Below are positions 10,836 through 19,107 of a stretch of DNA of 64,000 nucleotides, piece by piece. Under the pieces are notes generated by a model. The model was not told the origin of the DNA. It searched no databases and saw only the letters and a list, made by a program, of their open reading frames with translations. Source of the stretch: UBA1715 sp045615765 (GTDB lineage Bacteria > Bacteroidota > Bacteroidia > Bacteroidales > UBA1715). Positions within the stretch are counted from its first letter, which is position 1. Every line of letters begins with the position of its first letter. The stretch is from contig JAZLFM010000019.1 of NCBI GenBank assembly GCA_045615765.1, forward strand, positions 13,777-77,776. The letters are read 5' to 3'. The translations under genes and the position numbers were made by a program.

Positions 10836-11690
10836 ATGAAAATACAAAGCTATTTTTCGCTTATAAAATTCTCACATACCATATTTGCGCTTCCTTTCGC
10901 TGCAATAGGTTTCGCATTAGCAGTCTGGTTCGACCATTATGAATTTGAATGGCACCTTCTCCTATGTGTACTTTTTTGTATGATATTCTGTCGCTCTGCC
11001 GCTATGGGCTTCAACCGTTATGCTGATTACCAATTCGATATGAAAAACGAGCGTACTGCTCAAAGAGAAATTCCTGCTGGAATTATCACTCCTCGTGCCG
11101 CACGTGATTTTGTAATAATCATGTCGGTATTATTTATTGCAACGACATGGTTTATAAATAAGCTTTGCTTTTATTTATCGCCTATAGCTTTGGCCGTTGT
11201 GCTATTTTATTCATATACCAAACGATTCACCTCATTATGCCATGTAGTTCTAGGCATTGGACAAGCACTAGTTCCTATAGGAGCCTACTTAGCAGTATCT
11301 GGAGAATTTGCTATAACACCTATATTTTTCTCATTCATTGTATTAGGTTGGATGGCTGGTTTTGACATATTATATGCACTCCAAGACGAAGATTTCGACC
11401 GAAGCGAATCACTACACAGCATTCCGGAGCATTTCGGCAGAAAAAATGCTTTACGTATTTCCATCGGCATCCATATAGTAACAGCATTGTTGGCAATCGC
11501 CGTTGGATTCTATGCAGACTTTTCGTGGTTGTATTGGATAGGATGCGCCCTATTTATTGGCTGTCTTATTTTCCAACATGCGATAGTTTCACCAAACGAT
11601 ATTTCAAAAGTAAATCTTGCTTTTAGCACAACAAATGGCATCGCTAGCGTAGTTTACGCAGCTATTACAATTGCAAGCTTTTTTGTATAA
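10836..11690 (+). CDS. UbiA-family polyprenyltransferase (MqnP-like)
   Basis: 284 residues, an integral membrane prenyltransferase with about eight hydrophobic segments. Both metal/diphosphate-binding Asp motifs are present: NRYADYQFD near residue 62 and YALQDEDFDR near residue 180, the latter followed by SIPEHFG. The second motif matches the UbiA subgroup long annotated as 4-hydroxybenzoate polyprenyltransferase, which includes MqnP of the futalosine menaquinone pathway. In anaerobic Bacteroidota a menaquinone role is more likely than ubiquinone, but no other mqn or men gene is in the window, so the substrate is inferred. It begins 4 bp after the DUF4837 gene and ends convergent with gldH, whose stop is 1 bp away. 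Confidence 0.88.
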   Translation: MKIQSYFSLIKFSHTIFALPFAAIGFALAVWFDHYEFEWHLLLCVLFCMIFCRSAAMGFNRYADYQFDMKNERTAQREIPAGIITPRAARDFVIIMSVLFIATTWFINKLCFYLSPIALAVVLFYSYTKRFTSLCHVVLGIGQALVPIGAYLAVSGEFAITPIFFSFIVLGWMAGFDILYALQDEDFDRSESLHSIPEHFGRKNALRISIGIHIVTALLAIAVGFYADFSWLYWIGCALFIGCLIFQHAIVSPNDISKVNLAFSTTNGIASVVYAAITIASFFV

Positions 11691-11691
11691 A

Positions 11692-12165
11692 CTAATTCGC
11701 TCTCTCTATTCTCAGTGTAATAGAACGAATTCCGTCTAAACTATCGTTAAAAGTTGCAGGTGTAATCTGGAACATATTTTTTCCTTCACGCAAGCGTTGT
11801 GAATAAAATAATTCCTGTTCTAAATTCACGATAGTATCACCTTGCATAGTTCCCTTTACTTGTAAATCATTATCATACAAAGGAATCGCAACCGAAACCG
11901 ACAACTGTTCCCCCACAGGAGAAATATATGTCAAATTCAATGGAAGATTTCCATACGATAATTTAGGCATGTGTTGTATAACCAAGACAATATTATATAA
12001 CTGAAACGAGTCTTTACCATGAACATATTCGAAATTCAACGGTTGTGCGCCCGTTACTACCATATTATCAAATGAATATGTTTTTTCATAAGCGACATCT
12101 TTTCCCGCACAAGAAACTAAACAAGCCGCAACAACTGCGATAAAACAAAAAAATATCTTTTTCAT
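11692..12165 (-). CDS. gldH: Gliding motility lipoprotein GldH
   Basis: 157 residues with a lipoprotein signal peptide (lipobox CLVSC, Cys19). The body matches GldH: a Y-x-K-x-Y-x-F/N start, a YNIVLVIQH strand followed by YGNLPLNLTYISP, and the closing LDGIRSITLRIE strand. GldH is a lipoprotein needed for gliding in Flavobacterium and occurs widely in T9SS-bearing, even non-gliding, Bacteroidota; its biochemical role is unknown. It follows the SAM hydroxide adenosyltransferase-like gene by 6 bp and is probably co-transcribed from the promoter near 13070. It fits with the T9SS cargo proteins elsewhere in the window. Confidence 0.82.
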   Translation of the reverse strand: MKKIFFCFIAVVAACLVSCAGKDVAYEKTYSFDNMVVTGAQPLNFEYVHGKDSFQLYNIVLVIQHMPKLSYGNLPLNLTYISPVGEQLSVSVAIPLYDNDLQVKGTMQGDTIVNLEQELFYSQRLREGKNMFQITPATFNDSLDGIRSITLRIERAN

Positions 12166-12171
12166 AAGCGA

Positions 12172-13014
12172 TTAGAACAATGAGAAGTCATTATTTTCTT
12201 TTTCCTCCATAGAATTATAAAACTTCACAACTATGCGAGTAGAAAAAGCTTCAAAACTTCCATAATTTTTCAACGAGAAATAAGGAACCGATAGTTCTAA
12301 ATATCCCGAAGTATTGAACAACGCAATTATTTTATTTTCTTCCACCAAACCTTCATAATCTTCGGAAATAATATCGGTCCTATTCACCAAACGACCCACA
12401 GTAATAACAAAAGGTCTGTCCTTGCGAACTTCTTCAAACTGTTGTTTGGTAATATTCGTCACACCATTCCCATAAGAATCAAAATACAAGAATGTACCAA
12501 GAAGCTGATCTTCATAAACCTGAGGAGCCGGCAGTTTCGCTTTACCATAACATTCAACTCTTGTTCCAAATGTTTCCGGACTTTCACCTAATGCAAGCTT
12601 CGTTATTGCCGAAACAAACATATCAACTTCCGAAAAACTACCACAAGAACTTTTCTTACGAAGTGGCTCCAAGCTATATACTTCTTGTGGATTTTCCCCG
12701 AAAAGCATAGACCAAAAGCCATTATTCGGACCTACAAAATAATGGTCGTTATACTGCAAACAAACAAATTCTCTATTCTTCGACAGATCGTCTATCACAC
12801 TAGAAGCAATACTCACAACATGAATTGTCTTTTTTTGAAAGAACTGATAACAGCCCCGAAGTGCATACACAGCGTCATTTATACGATATGGAGCAATAGA
12901 ATGCGTAACATCAACAATTTGAGCTCCAGGCAACCTCTGCACAAGTTTTGCCTTAAACAATCCAGCATAACAGCCTGTTGCGCCCCAATCTGTCGTTAAA
13001 GAAATAGTAATCAT
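12172..13014 (-). CDS. SAM hydrolase / SAM-dependent chlorinase-fluorinase family (DUF62)
   Basis: 280 residues. The N-terminal ITISLTTDWG, the VDVTHSI segment and the YFVGPNNGFW segment are hallmarks of the DUF62 family, whose characterised non-halogenating members use hydroxide to cleave S-adenosylmethionine to adenosine and methionine. The C-terminal beta-barrel part (SYGNGVTNITKQQF, then FSTRIVVKFY) is also present, so the protein is full length. It heads a two-gene minus-strand unit with gldH. Family assignment is firm; SAM hydrolysis in this organism is inferred. Confidence 0.87.
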   Translation of the reverse strand: MITISLTTDWGATGCYAGLFKAKLVQRLPGAQIVDVTHSIAPYRINDAVYALRGCYQFFQKKTIHVVSIASSVIDDLSKNREFVCLQYNDHYFVGPNNGFWSMLFGENPQEVYSLEPLRKKSSCGSFSEVDMFVSAITKLALGESPETFGTRVECYGKAKLPAPQVYEDQLLGTFLYFDSYGNGVTNITKQQFEEVRKDRPFVITVGRLVNRTDIISEDYEGLVEENKIIALFNTSGYLELSVPYFSLKNYGSFEAFSTRIVVKFYNSMEEKENNDFSLF

Positions 13015-13054
13015 TCTTTTTCTACATCTTTTTCCGTAAAGAAAAATAAATTAG

Positions 13055-13074
13055 TACATTTGTTCCCAAAGATA
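13055..13074. promoter_or_regulatory. Face-to-face -7 boxes for phoH (+) and the SAM hydrolase gene (-)
   Basis: The plus strand has TACATTTG at 13055-13062, 33 bp before the phoH ATG. The minus strand has TATCTTTG at 13074-13067, serving the gene starting at 13014. Because the boxes point at each other across 4 bp, the two 5' leaders would overlap. Confidence 0.5.
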
Positions 13075-13094
13075 TAAAAATTTCTTGCAAATAA

Positions 13095-14051
13095 ATGGCA
13101 GAGCAAACAATATATTTGGACACGGTCGAACCAATAGACATTTTTGGCGTACAAAACGAGAAGTTTGATGCAATAAAGAACTTCTTTCCAAAACTTAAAC
13201 TTATTGCTCGCGGCAACGAAATTATTACCATCGGAAGCCAAAAGGAGATTGATAATTTTGGAATTCAATTTCAAAAAATACTTTCGCACGCACAACGATA
13301 TCATGGTATTTCCAAACAACAAATACATGATATTCTTTCGAATTACGAAAGCAACGAAAGTCTTTACGGCAACGAAAATCCAAACAACCAAATTTTCTTC
13401 TATGGCAATGACGGTAAGCCGATTAAAGCACGCACGCCAAACCAAAAGAAAATGGTAACACTATGTGTCGAAAACGATTTATTGTTTGCCGTTGGTCCTG
13501 CAGGAACAGGAAAAACATATACTGCGGTGGCACTTGCAGTAAAAGCGCTAAAAGACAAAGCCGTACAAAGAATTATTCTTTGCCGACCTGCTGTTGAAGC
13601 GGAAGAAAAGCTTGGTTTCCTTCCTGGCGATTTGCGCGAAAAATTAAATCCTTATTTGCAACCATTGTACGACGCATTGCAAGATATGCTGCAACCAAAG
13701 AAATTACAGGAACTTTTGGATACAAACGTAATCCAAATCGCTCCTCTTGCCTATATGCGCGGACGAACATTAAATAACGCTTTTGTAATTCTTGACGAGG
13801 CTCAAAACGCGACATTGAATCAATTAAAAATGTTTCTAACCCGTATGGGCGAACACGCCAAATTTATAGTAACAGGCGATATTACCCAAATTGACCTTCC
13901 AGACCGAAGTAAATCTGGTTTAGAAAAAACTATCAGTTTGTTGGAAAAGAAAAAAGGTATTGCCACTATCCAATTCAACGAAAAAGACATTGTGCGACAT
14001 AGATTAGTTTCAACCATAATTGCCGCATTCGATAAAGAACAAAAAAAATAA
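13095..14051 (+). CDS. PhoH family ATPase
   Basis: 318 residues. An N-terminal PhoH-type region with a small KH-like segment is followed by a P-loop domain: Walker A GPAGTGKT at residues 134-141 and Walker B VILDEAQNAT near 236. The RMGEHAKFIVTGDITQIDLP segment is the classic PhoH motif. PhoH proteins are cytoplasmic ATP-binding proteins related to helicase domains and linked to RNA metabolism; the exact substrate is unsettled. It lies 7 bp upstream of purC and is probably co-transcribed with it. A consensus promoter box lies 33 bp upstream. Confidence 0.93.
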   Translation: MAEQTIYLDTVEPIDIFGVQNEKFDAIKNFFPKLKLIARGNEIITIGSQKEIDNFGIQFQKILSHAQRYHGISKQQIHDILSNYESNESLYGNENPNNQIFFYGNDGKPIKARTPNQKKMVTLCVENDLLFAVGPAGTGKTYTAVALAVKALKDKAVQRIILCRPAVEAEEKLGFLPGDLREKLNPYLQPLYDALQDMLQPKKLQELLDTNVIQIAPLAYMRGRTLNNAFVILDEAQNATLNQLKMFLTRMGEHAKFIVTGDITQIDLPDRSKSGLEKTISLLEKKKGIATIQFNEKDIVRHRLVSTIIAAFDKEQKK

Positions 14052-14058
14052 ATTATAT

Positions 14059-15012
14059 ATGGACGCTTTAACAAAAACTAACTTTCATTTTTCTGGTCAA
14101 ACAAGTGTGTACAACGGAAAAGTTCGTGATGTTTACAGCATTAACAACGATATTCTTGTAATGGTTGCGACTGACCGTATTTCTGCATTCGACGTAATCC
14201 TTCCTAAAGGAATTCCTTACAAAGGTCAAATGCTAAATCAAATTGCTTCTAAATTTCTAGATGAAACTAAAGATATCTGCCCTAACTGGAAACTAGCGAA
14301 CCCAGATCCTATGGTTACTGTAGGATTGAAATGTGAAGGTTTTCCTGTAGAAATGATTGTACGTGCATATCTTTGTGGTAGTGCTTGGAGAGCCTACAAA
14401 GCTGGCGCACGCGAATTATGTGGTATAAAACTTCCTGATGGAATGAAAGAAAACCAAAAATTCCCAACTCCTATCATCACTCCTACTACAAAAGCAGAAA
14501 TCGGCGAACACGACCAAGATATTTCAAAAGAAGAAATACTTGCTCGCGGACTTGTTTCTAAAGAAGACTACGAAATTCTAGAAAAATACACTATGGCATT
14601 GTTCAACCGAGGAACTGAAATCGCTGCAAAACGTGGTCTTATCTTGGTTGACACAAAATACGAATTCGGAAAGAAAGACGGAAAAATCTATCTTATCGAT
14701 GAAATCCACACTCCTGATTCTTCACGTTACTTCTATGCCGAAGGTTACGAAGAACGCTTTGCAAAAGGTGAAGCACAAAAGCAACTTTCTAAAGAATTCG
14801 TACGCGAATGGTTGATGGAAAATGGTTTCCAAGGTAAAGAAGGACAACAAGTTCCTGAAATGACACCACAAATCGTTACTTCTATTAGCGATAGATACAT
14901 TGAATTGTTCGAACATATCACTGGTGACAATTTTGTGAAAAACCGCGGAACCGACAACGACATCGCTGAACGAATACGCAAAAATGTAGAATCCTACTTA
15001 CAAACATTATAA
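14059..15012 (+). CDS. purC: Phosphoribosylaminoimidazole-succinocarboxamide synthase
   Basis: 317 residues. It ligates aspartate to CAIR in purine biosynthesis (SAICAR synthase). Visible signatures are VYNGKVRDVY near the N terminus, TDRISAFDVILP, the VEMIVRAYLCGSAW strand and the late IYLIDEIHTPDSSR motif. The ATG at 14059 is chosen over the in-frame ATG at 14020 because the latter lies inside phoH and would add a poorly matching lysine-rich extension. The length fits the Bacteroidota PurC form. A strong terminator follows the stop. purE, a neighbouring step of the pathway, is at 40.9 kb. Confidence 0.96.
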   Translation: MDALTKTNFHFSGQTSVYNGKVRDVYSINNDILVMVATDRISAFDVILPKGIPYKGQMLNQIASKFLDETKDICPNWKLANPDPMVTVGLKCEGFPVEMIVRAYLCGSAWRAYKAGARELCGIKLPDGMKENQKFPTPIITPTTKAEIGEHDQDISKEEILARGLVSKEDYEILEKYTMALFNRGTEIAAKRGLILVDTKYEFGKKDGKIYLIDEIHTPDSSRYFYAEGYEERFAKGEAQKQLSKEFVREWLMENGFQGKEGQQVPEMTPQIVTSISDRYIELFEHITGDNFVKNRGTDNDIAERIRKNVESYLQTL

Positions 15013-15020
15013 TTATTCTT

Positions 15021-15053
15021 AATAGGAACGCAAATTCGCGTTCCTATTTTTTT
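15021..15053 (+). terminator. Rho-independent terminator after purC
   Basis: A perfect 11-bp stem (15021-15031 with 15038-15048) with a 6-nt loop runs into a T-rich tract up to 15053. Confidence 0.9.
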
Positions 15054-15069
15054 CTAAAAATTTCCACTT

Positions 15070-15600
15070 ATGAAAATGACCATACGCAAAGCTATGCTTT
15101 CGCAAACACGAAGCAAATCTCCTGAAGAATTGAAAAAATATTCCGCACAGGTTTGCAACGCAATCGAAACAAACGAACGATTCCAAAAAGCAGACATAAT
15201 CCTTTGGTTTTGGTCATTACCAGACGAAGTACATACACACGACATTATTCAAAAGTGGGCTCAAGAAAAAAATATCCTATTACCAAAAGTTGTTGGTGAA
15301 AAACTTGAATTATATCAATTTACAGACATCAATTCTATGGTCGTAGGTGAATTTGGAATTAGCGAACCAACAGGTGAAATTTTCACTGATTATAAAAAAA
15401 TAGATCTTTGCATAATTCCTGGGCTTGCATTCGACAAAGAAGGCGGAAGAATGGGACGCGGCAAAGGTTTTTATGACAGATTTCTACCACAAACGAACTG
15501 TCACAAAATGGGAATATGTTTCCCGTGGCAAATTGTCCCTAAAATCGATTGCGCACCTTGGGACATCCGCATGGACGAAGTTGTTAGCTGTAAATTGTAG
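15070..15600 (+). CDS. 5-formyltetrahydrofolate cyclo-ligase
   Basis: 176 residues. It converts 5-formyl-THF to 5,10-methenyl-THF with ATP, linking to the one-carbon pool used in purine synthesis. Visible features are the basic N-terminal RKAMLSQTRS segment, the LPKVVGEKLELYQF strand, and the C-terminal GRMGRGKGFYDRFL loop that binds the nucleotide phosphates. Length is typical. An alternative start two codons downstream (MTIRKAML) is equally possible. It is 8 bp upstream of the muramidase gene. Confidence 0.93.
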   Translation: MKMTIRKAMLSQTRSKSPEELKKYSAQVCNAIETNERFQKADIILWFWSLPDEVHTHDIIQKWAQEKNILLPKVVGEKLELYQFTDINSMVVGEFGISEPTGEIFTDYKKIDLCIIPGLAFDKEGGRMGRGKGFYDRFLPQTNCHKMGICFPWQIVPKIDCAPWDIRMDEVVSCKL

Positions 15601-15608
15601 GCAATTAA

Positions 15609-16301
15609 ATGGCTAAAAAATCCACAAAGAAGGGGAAATCTACAAGTAAGAGGAAAAGCAAGAAACATACGAACTTGCTTCCTTTTTTTCTTGCTTTAAT
15701 TGTGATAGCAACCGGCGGAGCTGGCTATTATGGTTGGAAAAATTTTTCCGAAGATGATTCAACTATTCAAACACAAGAAATCCCCCCAATATGCAAAAAC
15801 ACTAACCAAAATTATGGTAAAGCTGTTGATTCATGTGCTAGAATATTCAACATTTCCCCAGCATATCTCAAATCGCTTATTTGCCTTGAATGTTCCGGAA
15901 AGACAGGCAACTTGAAACGATACGAAAGACATGTCTTCAAAAGGCTAAAAGCTGTACGTGATGGAAAATCAGAAAGCTACGAAGGCATAACAAAATCGAT
16001 GATAGCCGACGCAAACGACGATGCACTAAAAAATCTTGCCACATCGTGGGGGCCATTCCAAATTATGGGATACAAATGTTTACATCTTGACATACACGTT
16101 GCTGATTTACGAGGTACAAATACAGTATATTGGAGCGTAAAATGGATTGCCGAAGAATATGGACATCTTTTACACAGCGGAAGATATAAAGATGCATTCC
16201 ATTATCACAATACGGGAAGAACATTCCCGGCAAACGGAATCCCAACAACATACGATAAAGAGTACGTGCCAAACGGATTACACTATATGCAGTTTTTCTA
16301 A
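15609..16301 (+). CDS. Membrane-anchored N-acetylmuramidase-like (lysozyme-fold) protein
   Basis: 230 residues. A very basic 20-residue N terminus (Lys/Arg/Ser-rich) precedes one transmembrane helix at about residues 23-42, so the C-terminal domain should face the periplasm. That domain resembles the N-acetylmuramidase family (PF11860-like): a candidate catalytic Glu94 in LICLECSGK, the RYERHVF motif, and the SWGPFQIMGYK motif where lysozyme-fold enzymes bind the glycan. The fold and motifs support peptidoglycan cleavage; the role in cell-wall remodelling is inferred. It may be co-transcribed with the upstream cyclo-ligase gene and ends convergent with the next minus-strand cluster. Confidence 0.75.
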   Translation: MAKKSTKKGKSTSKRKSKKHTNLLPFFLALIVIATGGAGYYGWKNFSEDDSTIQTQEIPPICKNTNQNYGKAVDSCARIFNISPAYLKSLICLECSGKTGNLKRYERHVFKRLKAVRDGKSESYEGITKSMIADANDDALKNLATSWGPFQIMGYKCLHLDIHVADLRGTNTVYWSVKWIAEEYGHLLHSGRYKDAFHYHNTGRTFPANGIPTTYDKEYVPNGLHYMQFF

Positions 16302-16311
16302 TAAACCTTAT

Positions 16312-16704
16312 TTACCGTTGTAAAACCTCCCAAAATCCTTGAGGTAAAGAAATATTTTCAACAGAAACGGCATCAGCAAACAAAGGAGCGATATCTTCAA
16401 TATGAAAGCCTGCTATTCCACAACCAATGGGTGTTACAAGAAACTGTAAACCTGAATGTTCTTTTGCAAATAGAATAAATTCATCCACATACGGTTTGAT
16501 TGTCTCTGGTCCACCTTGCATAGTTGGAATCGCATAGGATTTACCTTGTAAGCCAACACCTTGTCCCCAAACCGCTCCAAAATGTTCTAAAGCAGCACGA
16601 GCAGCACCTCCTCCATGCATACCGTGTAAATTACTACCAAACACAAAGATTTCGTTTTCTTGTAAATCAGAAATATGACGAGGGGTAACTCTATTACTTT
16701 CCAT
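16312..16704 (-). CDS. Small glycine-rich macro-like protein (A1S_2505-like)
   Basis: 130 residues forming one domain. Key motifs are FVFGSNLHGMHGGGAA near the N terminus, GQGVGLQGKSYAIPT in the middle and the TPIGCGIAGF strand. This pattern matches a small family found in phages and bacteria that NCBI names A1S_2505 family phage non-structural protein; the glycine-rich loops recall ADP-ribose-binding macro domains. The same domain forms the C-terminal 120 residues of the VWA protein at 17547-18800, so the two are paralogues in one cluster. It starts 23 bp after the Nudix gene and is probably co-transcribed. Ligand and function are unknown; a link to ADP-ribose or NAD is a guess from fold and neighbours. 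Confidence 0.7.
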   Translation of the reverse strand: MESNRVTPRHISDLQENEIFVFGSNLHGMHGGGAARAALEHFGAVWGQGVGLQGKSYAIPTMQGGPETIKPYVDEFILFAKEHSGLQFLVTPIGCGIAGFHIEDIAPLFADAVSVENISLPQGFWEVLQR

Positions 16705-16727
16705 ATTGATTCTTTTCTTTCACAACA

Positions 16728-17459
16728 TTAAAATTCAAATTTCCCACCATCTTTTTTCAACTCTTCGTAGCGTTTTTTATTAAAGATATATTTAAAAGGA
16801 GAACGCCCTACTGAATTTTTCCTTGGAACAGATTCCACAGAACCATCTTCTTCATTATGTACTTCTGTAACTATATCTAAAGTGGTCATTTTCTTATAAA
16901 AATTCCGTCTATCGAAGGTGGTTCCAAGAATTTCTTCATATAAATGTTGTAATTCCGGCATAGTGAATTCTCGTGGCAGTAAGTCAAAACCTACTGGTTC
17001 AAAATAAATTCGTTCACGCAAATTCTTTAATGCCATTTTATAAATTTCCTCGTGATCAAACGCCAATGGTGGCAGTTCTGAGAGCGAGAACCATTTTGCA
17101 CGAGCCGCATCGTCGCCACCAACAACATCTTGTGTTTTTACCAAAGCTAAAAATGCAATTGTGACAACGCGACCACGAGGATCACGTTCGATACCAGAAA
17201 ATGCACAAAATTGTTCTAAATATTCAAGTTGCAATCCGGTTTCTTCTTGTAATTCACGACGAGCGCATTGTTCCAATGTCTCATTCATTTTCATAAAACC
17301 GCCAGGCAATGCCCATTTCCCTTTAAATGGTTCTATGCCCCTTTCTATCAACAAAATGCGCAAACCTTCATTTCCATCATAACCAAAAACGACACAGTCT
17401 GTCGTTACTGACGGACGAGGATATTCATAAGTATAAGGACCGTTTTCCATTGTTTTCAT
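16728..17459 (-). CDS. NrtR/AraR-type Nudix transcriptional regulator
   Basis: 243 residues. An N-terminal Nudix domain (about 18-145) carries an intact Nudix box, GFMKMNE-x7-RELQEETGL, followed by a C-terminal winged-helix region (about 155-230) with the LPREFTMPELQHLYE helix and the DRRNFYKKM recognition-helix segment. This architecture is that of NrtR (represses NAD genes, binds ADP-ribose products) and of the related sugar regulators such as AraR in Bacteroides. Many NrtR proteins have lost Nudix catalysis; here the catalytic box is complete, so hydrolase activity is possible. It sits between two genes carrying macro-like domains. Confidence 0.85.
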   Translation of the reverse strand: MKTMENGPYTYEYPRPSVTTDCVVFGYDGNEGLRILLIERGIEPFKGKWALPGGFMKMNETLEQCARRELQEETGLQLEYLEQFCAFSGIERDPRGRVVTIAFLALVKTQDVVGGDDAARAKWFSLSELPPLAFDHEEIYKMALKNLRERIYFEPVGFDLLPREFTMPELQHLYEEILGTTFDRRNFYKKMTTLDIVTEVHNEEDGSVESVPRKNSVGRSPFKYIFNKKRYEELKKDGGKFEF

Positions 17460-17546
17460 AACTCTAGTTTATAAACGTCAAAAAGGAGACGAAAGATACA
17501 AATTTTTCGCCTCCATAATGGTGTTATGATTATTGTTGTTTGAGAA

Positions 17547-18800
17547 TTAAATTATGTCTATGTTCTGAAAATCTATTACCGACCAAAATTCTGCAGGTAG
17601 CCATATATTTTCAATCCTTTGATTCACAACAGGTTCAAAGAATGGAGCTACTAAAGATGGAGAAAGTCCTGCACTGCCACAACCTATCGCTGTAACATAA
17701 AATCTTTTATCAGGATTTGATTTTGCATATTCTATAAATCGTTCTACACTTTGTTGTAACTGATTTAAACTATTTCCCACTGTTGGTATGGCATACGATT
17801 TTCCCTGCATTCCTTCGGCTTGTCCCATCACTGCACCAAAATTATTTACCGCAAAAGCCGAAGCACCGCCATTGTGATCACCATTCACATTACTACCAAA
17901 AACAAAGACTTCATCATCCAAAAGTTCCATAATATGTTGCGGAGTCGTATGTGAATGACCAAAAAAGTTTTCATTATGTCTCTTTCGTTGTTTGATTCGA
18001 AATACTCGACTCTCTTCTTCAGACATAGAATTCATTTTTGCAGACGCAATTCGCTCATCTTCATCCAACGCCATATAATGGCTCATTTTTGCCCTTCTTT
18101 CACGAGCCCACATTTCCCTCATTCCAAGATCACTTTGTTCAAATTGCAAAGCACTATCTATATTCAGGCCTTCCGCCGTTTGTTTCGCATCTATATTTGC
18201 ACCAATAAAAGTAAAAACCCAACCGTCTTCTTTACGCGCTTCTATCAATTTGCAAATCATAGAATGGCTAAATTCTGTCGAAGCATTCTCCATTCCATCT
18301 GTGATAATAGTAACAAGAGCGGTAGAATTTTTCTCATTTTTTATTTTTTCGTACAATTCGGTAACCGTAGTCCCTATCGCATCATACAACGGAGTACAAC
18401 CTCCCGGACGATATTGTTTATTTGTTATCACATAATTTGACGACAAAGGTTCATTCTTCAGCAAATACAAATTTCTTTCTGTCTGAAAAACATAAATAGA
18501 AGCAAAATGCTGTTGAGTTGAATTTTGTTCTTGAGCAAGTCTTATTGTTTGCAATGTTTCATTACACCCGTCTATTGTTTGACGAACAACCCCACTCATA
18601 GAACCACTCTCATCTAAAATAATGAGATTATAGACTTTTACCTTATCTAACTGATCGTTAGATTTATTTTTGGTAGCCTGGCCTTCTTGCTGTGTTGCTT
18701 GAGACATAAAATTCCCCAATTTATGTTCTTCTACTGACTGTTGTGTAGTGTTGTTTCCCGACGGAAACATTGCATTCTTCAAATTCTTCAATAATCCCAT
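17547..18800 (-). CDS. VWA domain protein fused to a C-terminal macro-like (A1S_2505-like) domain
   Basis: 417 residues from the ATG at 18800 (an in-frame ATG at 18824 adds eight residues but lies almost at the predicted transcript start). The N-terminal VWA domain has a complete MIDAS: DESGSMSG, the GGCTPLYDAIG threonine loop and TDGMEN. The C-terminal domain (about 290-410) repeats the FVFGSNVNGDHNGGAS, GQAEGMQGKSYAIPT and AIGCGSAG motifs of the gene at 16312. There is no signal peptide, so it is probably cytoplasmic, unlike most surface VWA proteins. A Met/Arg/Lys-rich linker joins the domains. The fusion suggests metal-dependent protein binding coupled to a nucleotide-type ligand; this is inference. 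Confidence 0.8.
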   Translation of the reverse strand: MGLLKNLKNAMFPSGNNTTQQSVEEHKLGNFMSQATQQEGQATKNKSNDQLDKVKVYNLIILDESGSMSGVVRQTIDGCNETLQTIRLAQEQNSTQQHFASIYVFQTERNLYLLKNEPLSSNYVITNKQYRPGGCTPLYDAIGTTVTELYEKIKNEKNSTALVTIITDGMENASTEFSHSMICKLIEARKEDGWVFTFIGANIDAKQTAEGLNIDSALQFEQSDLGMREMWARERRAKMSHYMALDEDERIASAKMNSMSEEESRVFRIKQRKRHNENFFGHSHTTPQHIMELLDDEVFVFGSNVNGDHNGGASAFAVNNFGAVMGQAEGMQGKSYAIPTVGNSLNQLQQSVERFIEYAKSNPDKRFYVTAIGCGSAGLSPSLVAPFFEPVVNQRIENIWLPAEFWSVIDFQNIDII

Positions 18801-18838
18801 AAAGCAAATTTTAATGTTTAACATTGATATTTTTTGTA

Positions 18839-18866
18839 ATTATACCAACTAACTATTCTTTGTCAA
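18839..18866 (-). promoter_or_regulatory. E. coli-like sigma70 promoter (TTGACA-N16-TATAAT)
   Basis: On the minus strand TTGACA (18866-18861) and TATAAT (18844-18839) are separated by 16 bp, a perfect match to the general bacterial consensus rather than to the Bacteroidota TTTG/TAnnTTTG pattern used elsewhere in the window. It lies 38 bp before the ATG at 18800. Confidence 0.45.
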
Positions 18867-19107
18867 TAGTTCAATAAACAATTTGCGTATTTTTTACACT
18901 TGCAAATATATGAGTAATTTCAATACCAACAAATTGTTTTACGTATTTTTAACACAAAATAGTTCAATATATTGATTTTCAAGACAAAAGAATTTGATAT
19001 ATATTTCTCTCAATATAAACTATACCATCCACTCCGATAATTAACCACCAACCATTTATCACTAATCACTAATCATTTATCATTTTAAATCGTATCTTTG
19101 ACACAAA
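18867..19107. other. AT-rich intergenic region between divergent genes
   Basis: No gene seen. It holds short repeated ATCACTAATCA-like words at about 19051-19080 and a TATCTTTG -7 box at 19093-19100. That box ends only 7 bp before the ATG at 19108, so the downstream transcript would have almost no leader. Confidence 0.5.

Noticed and set aside
13011..13445. 144-codon minus-strand frame antisense to phoH
   Set aside because: No family motif, and fully overlapped by a well-supported gene.
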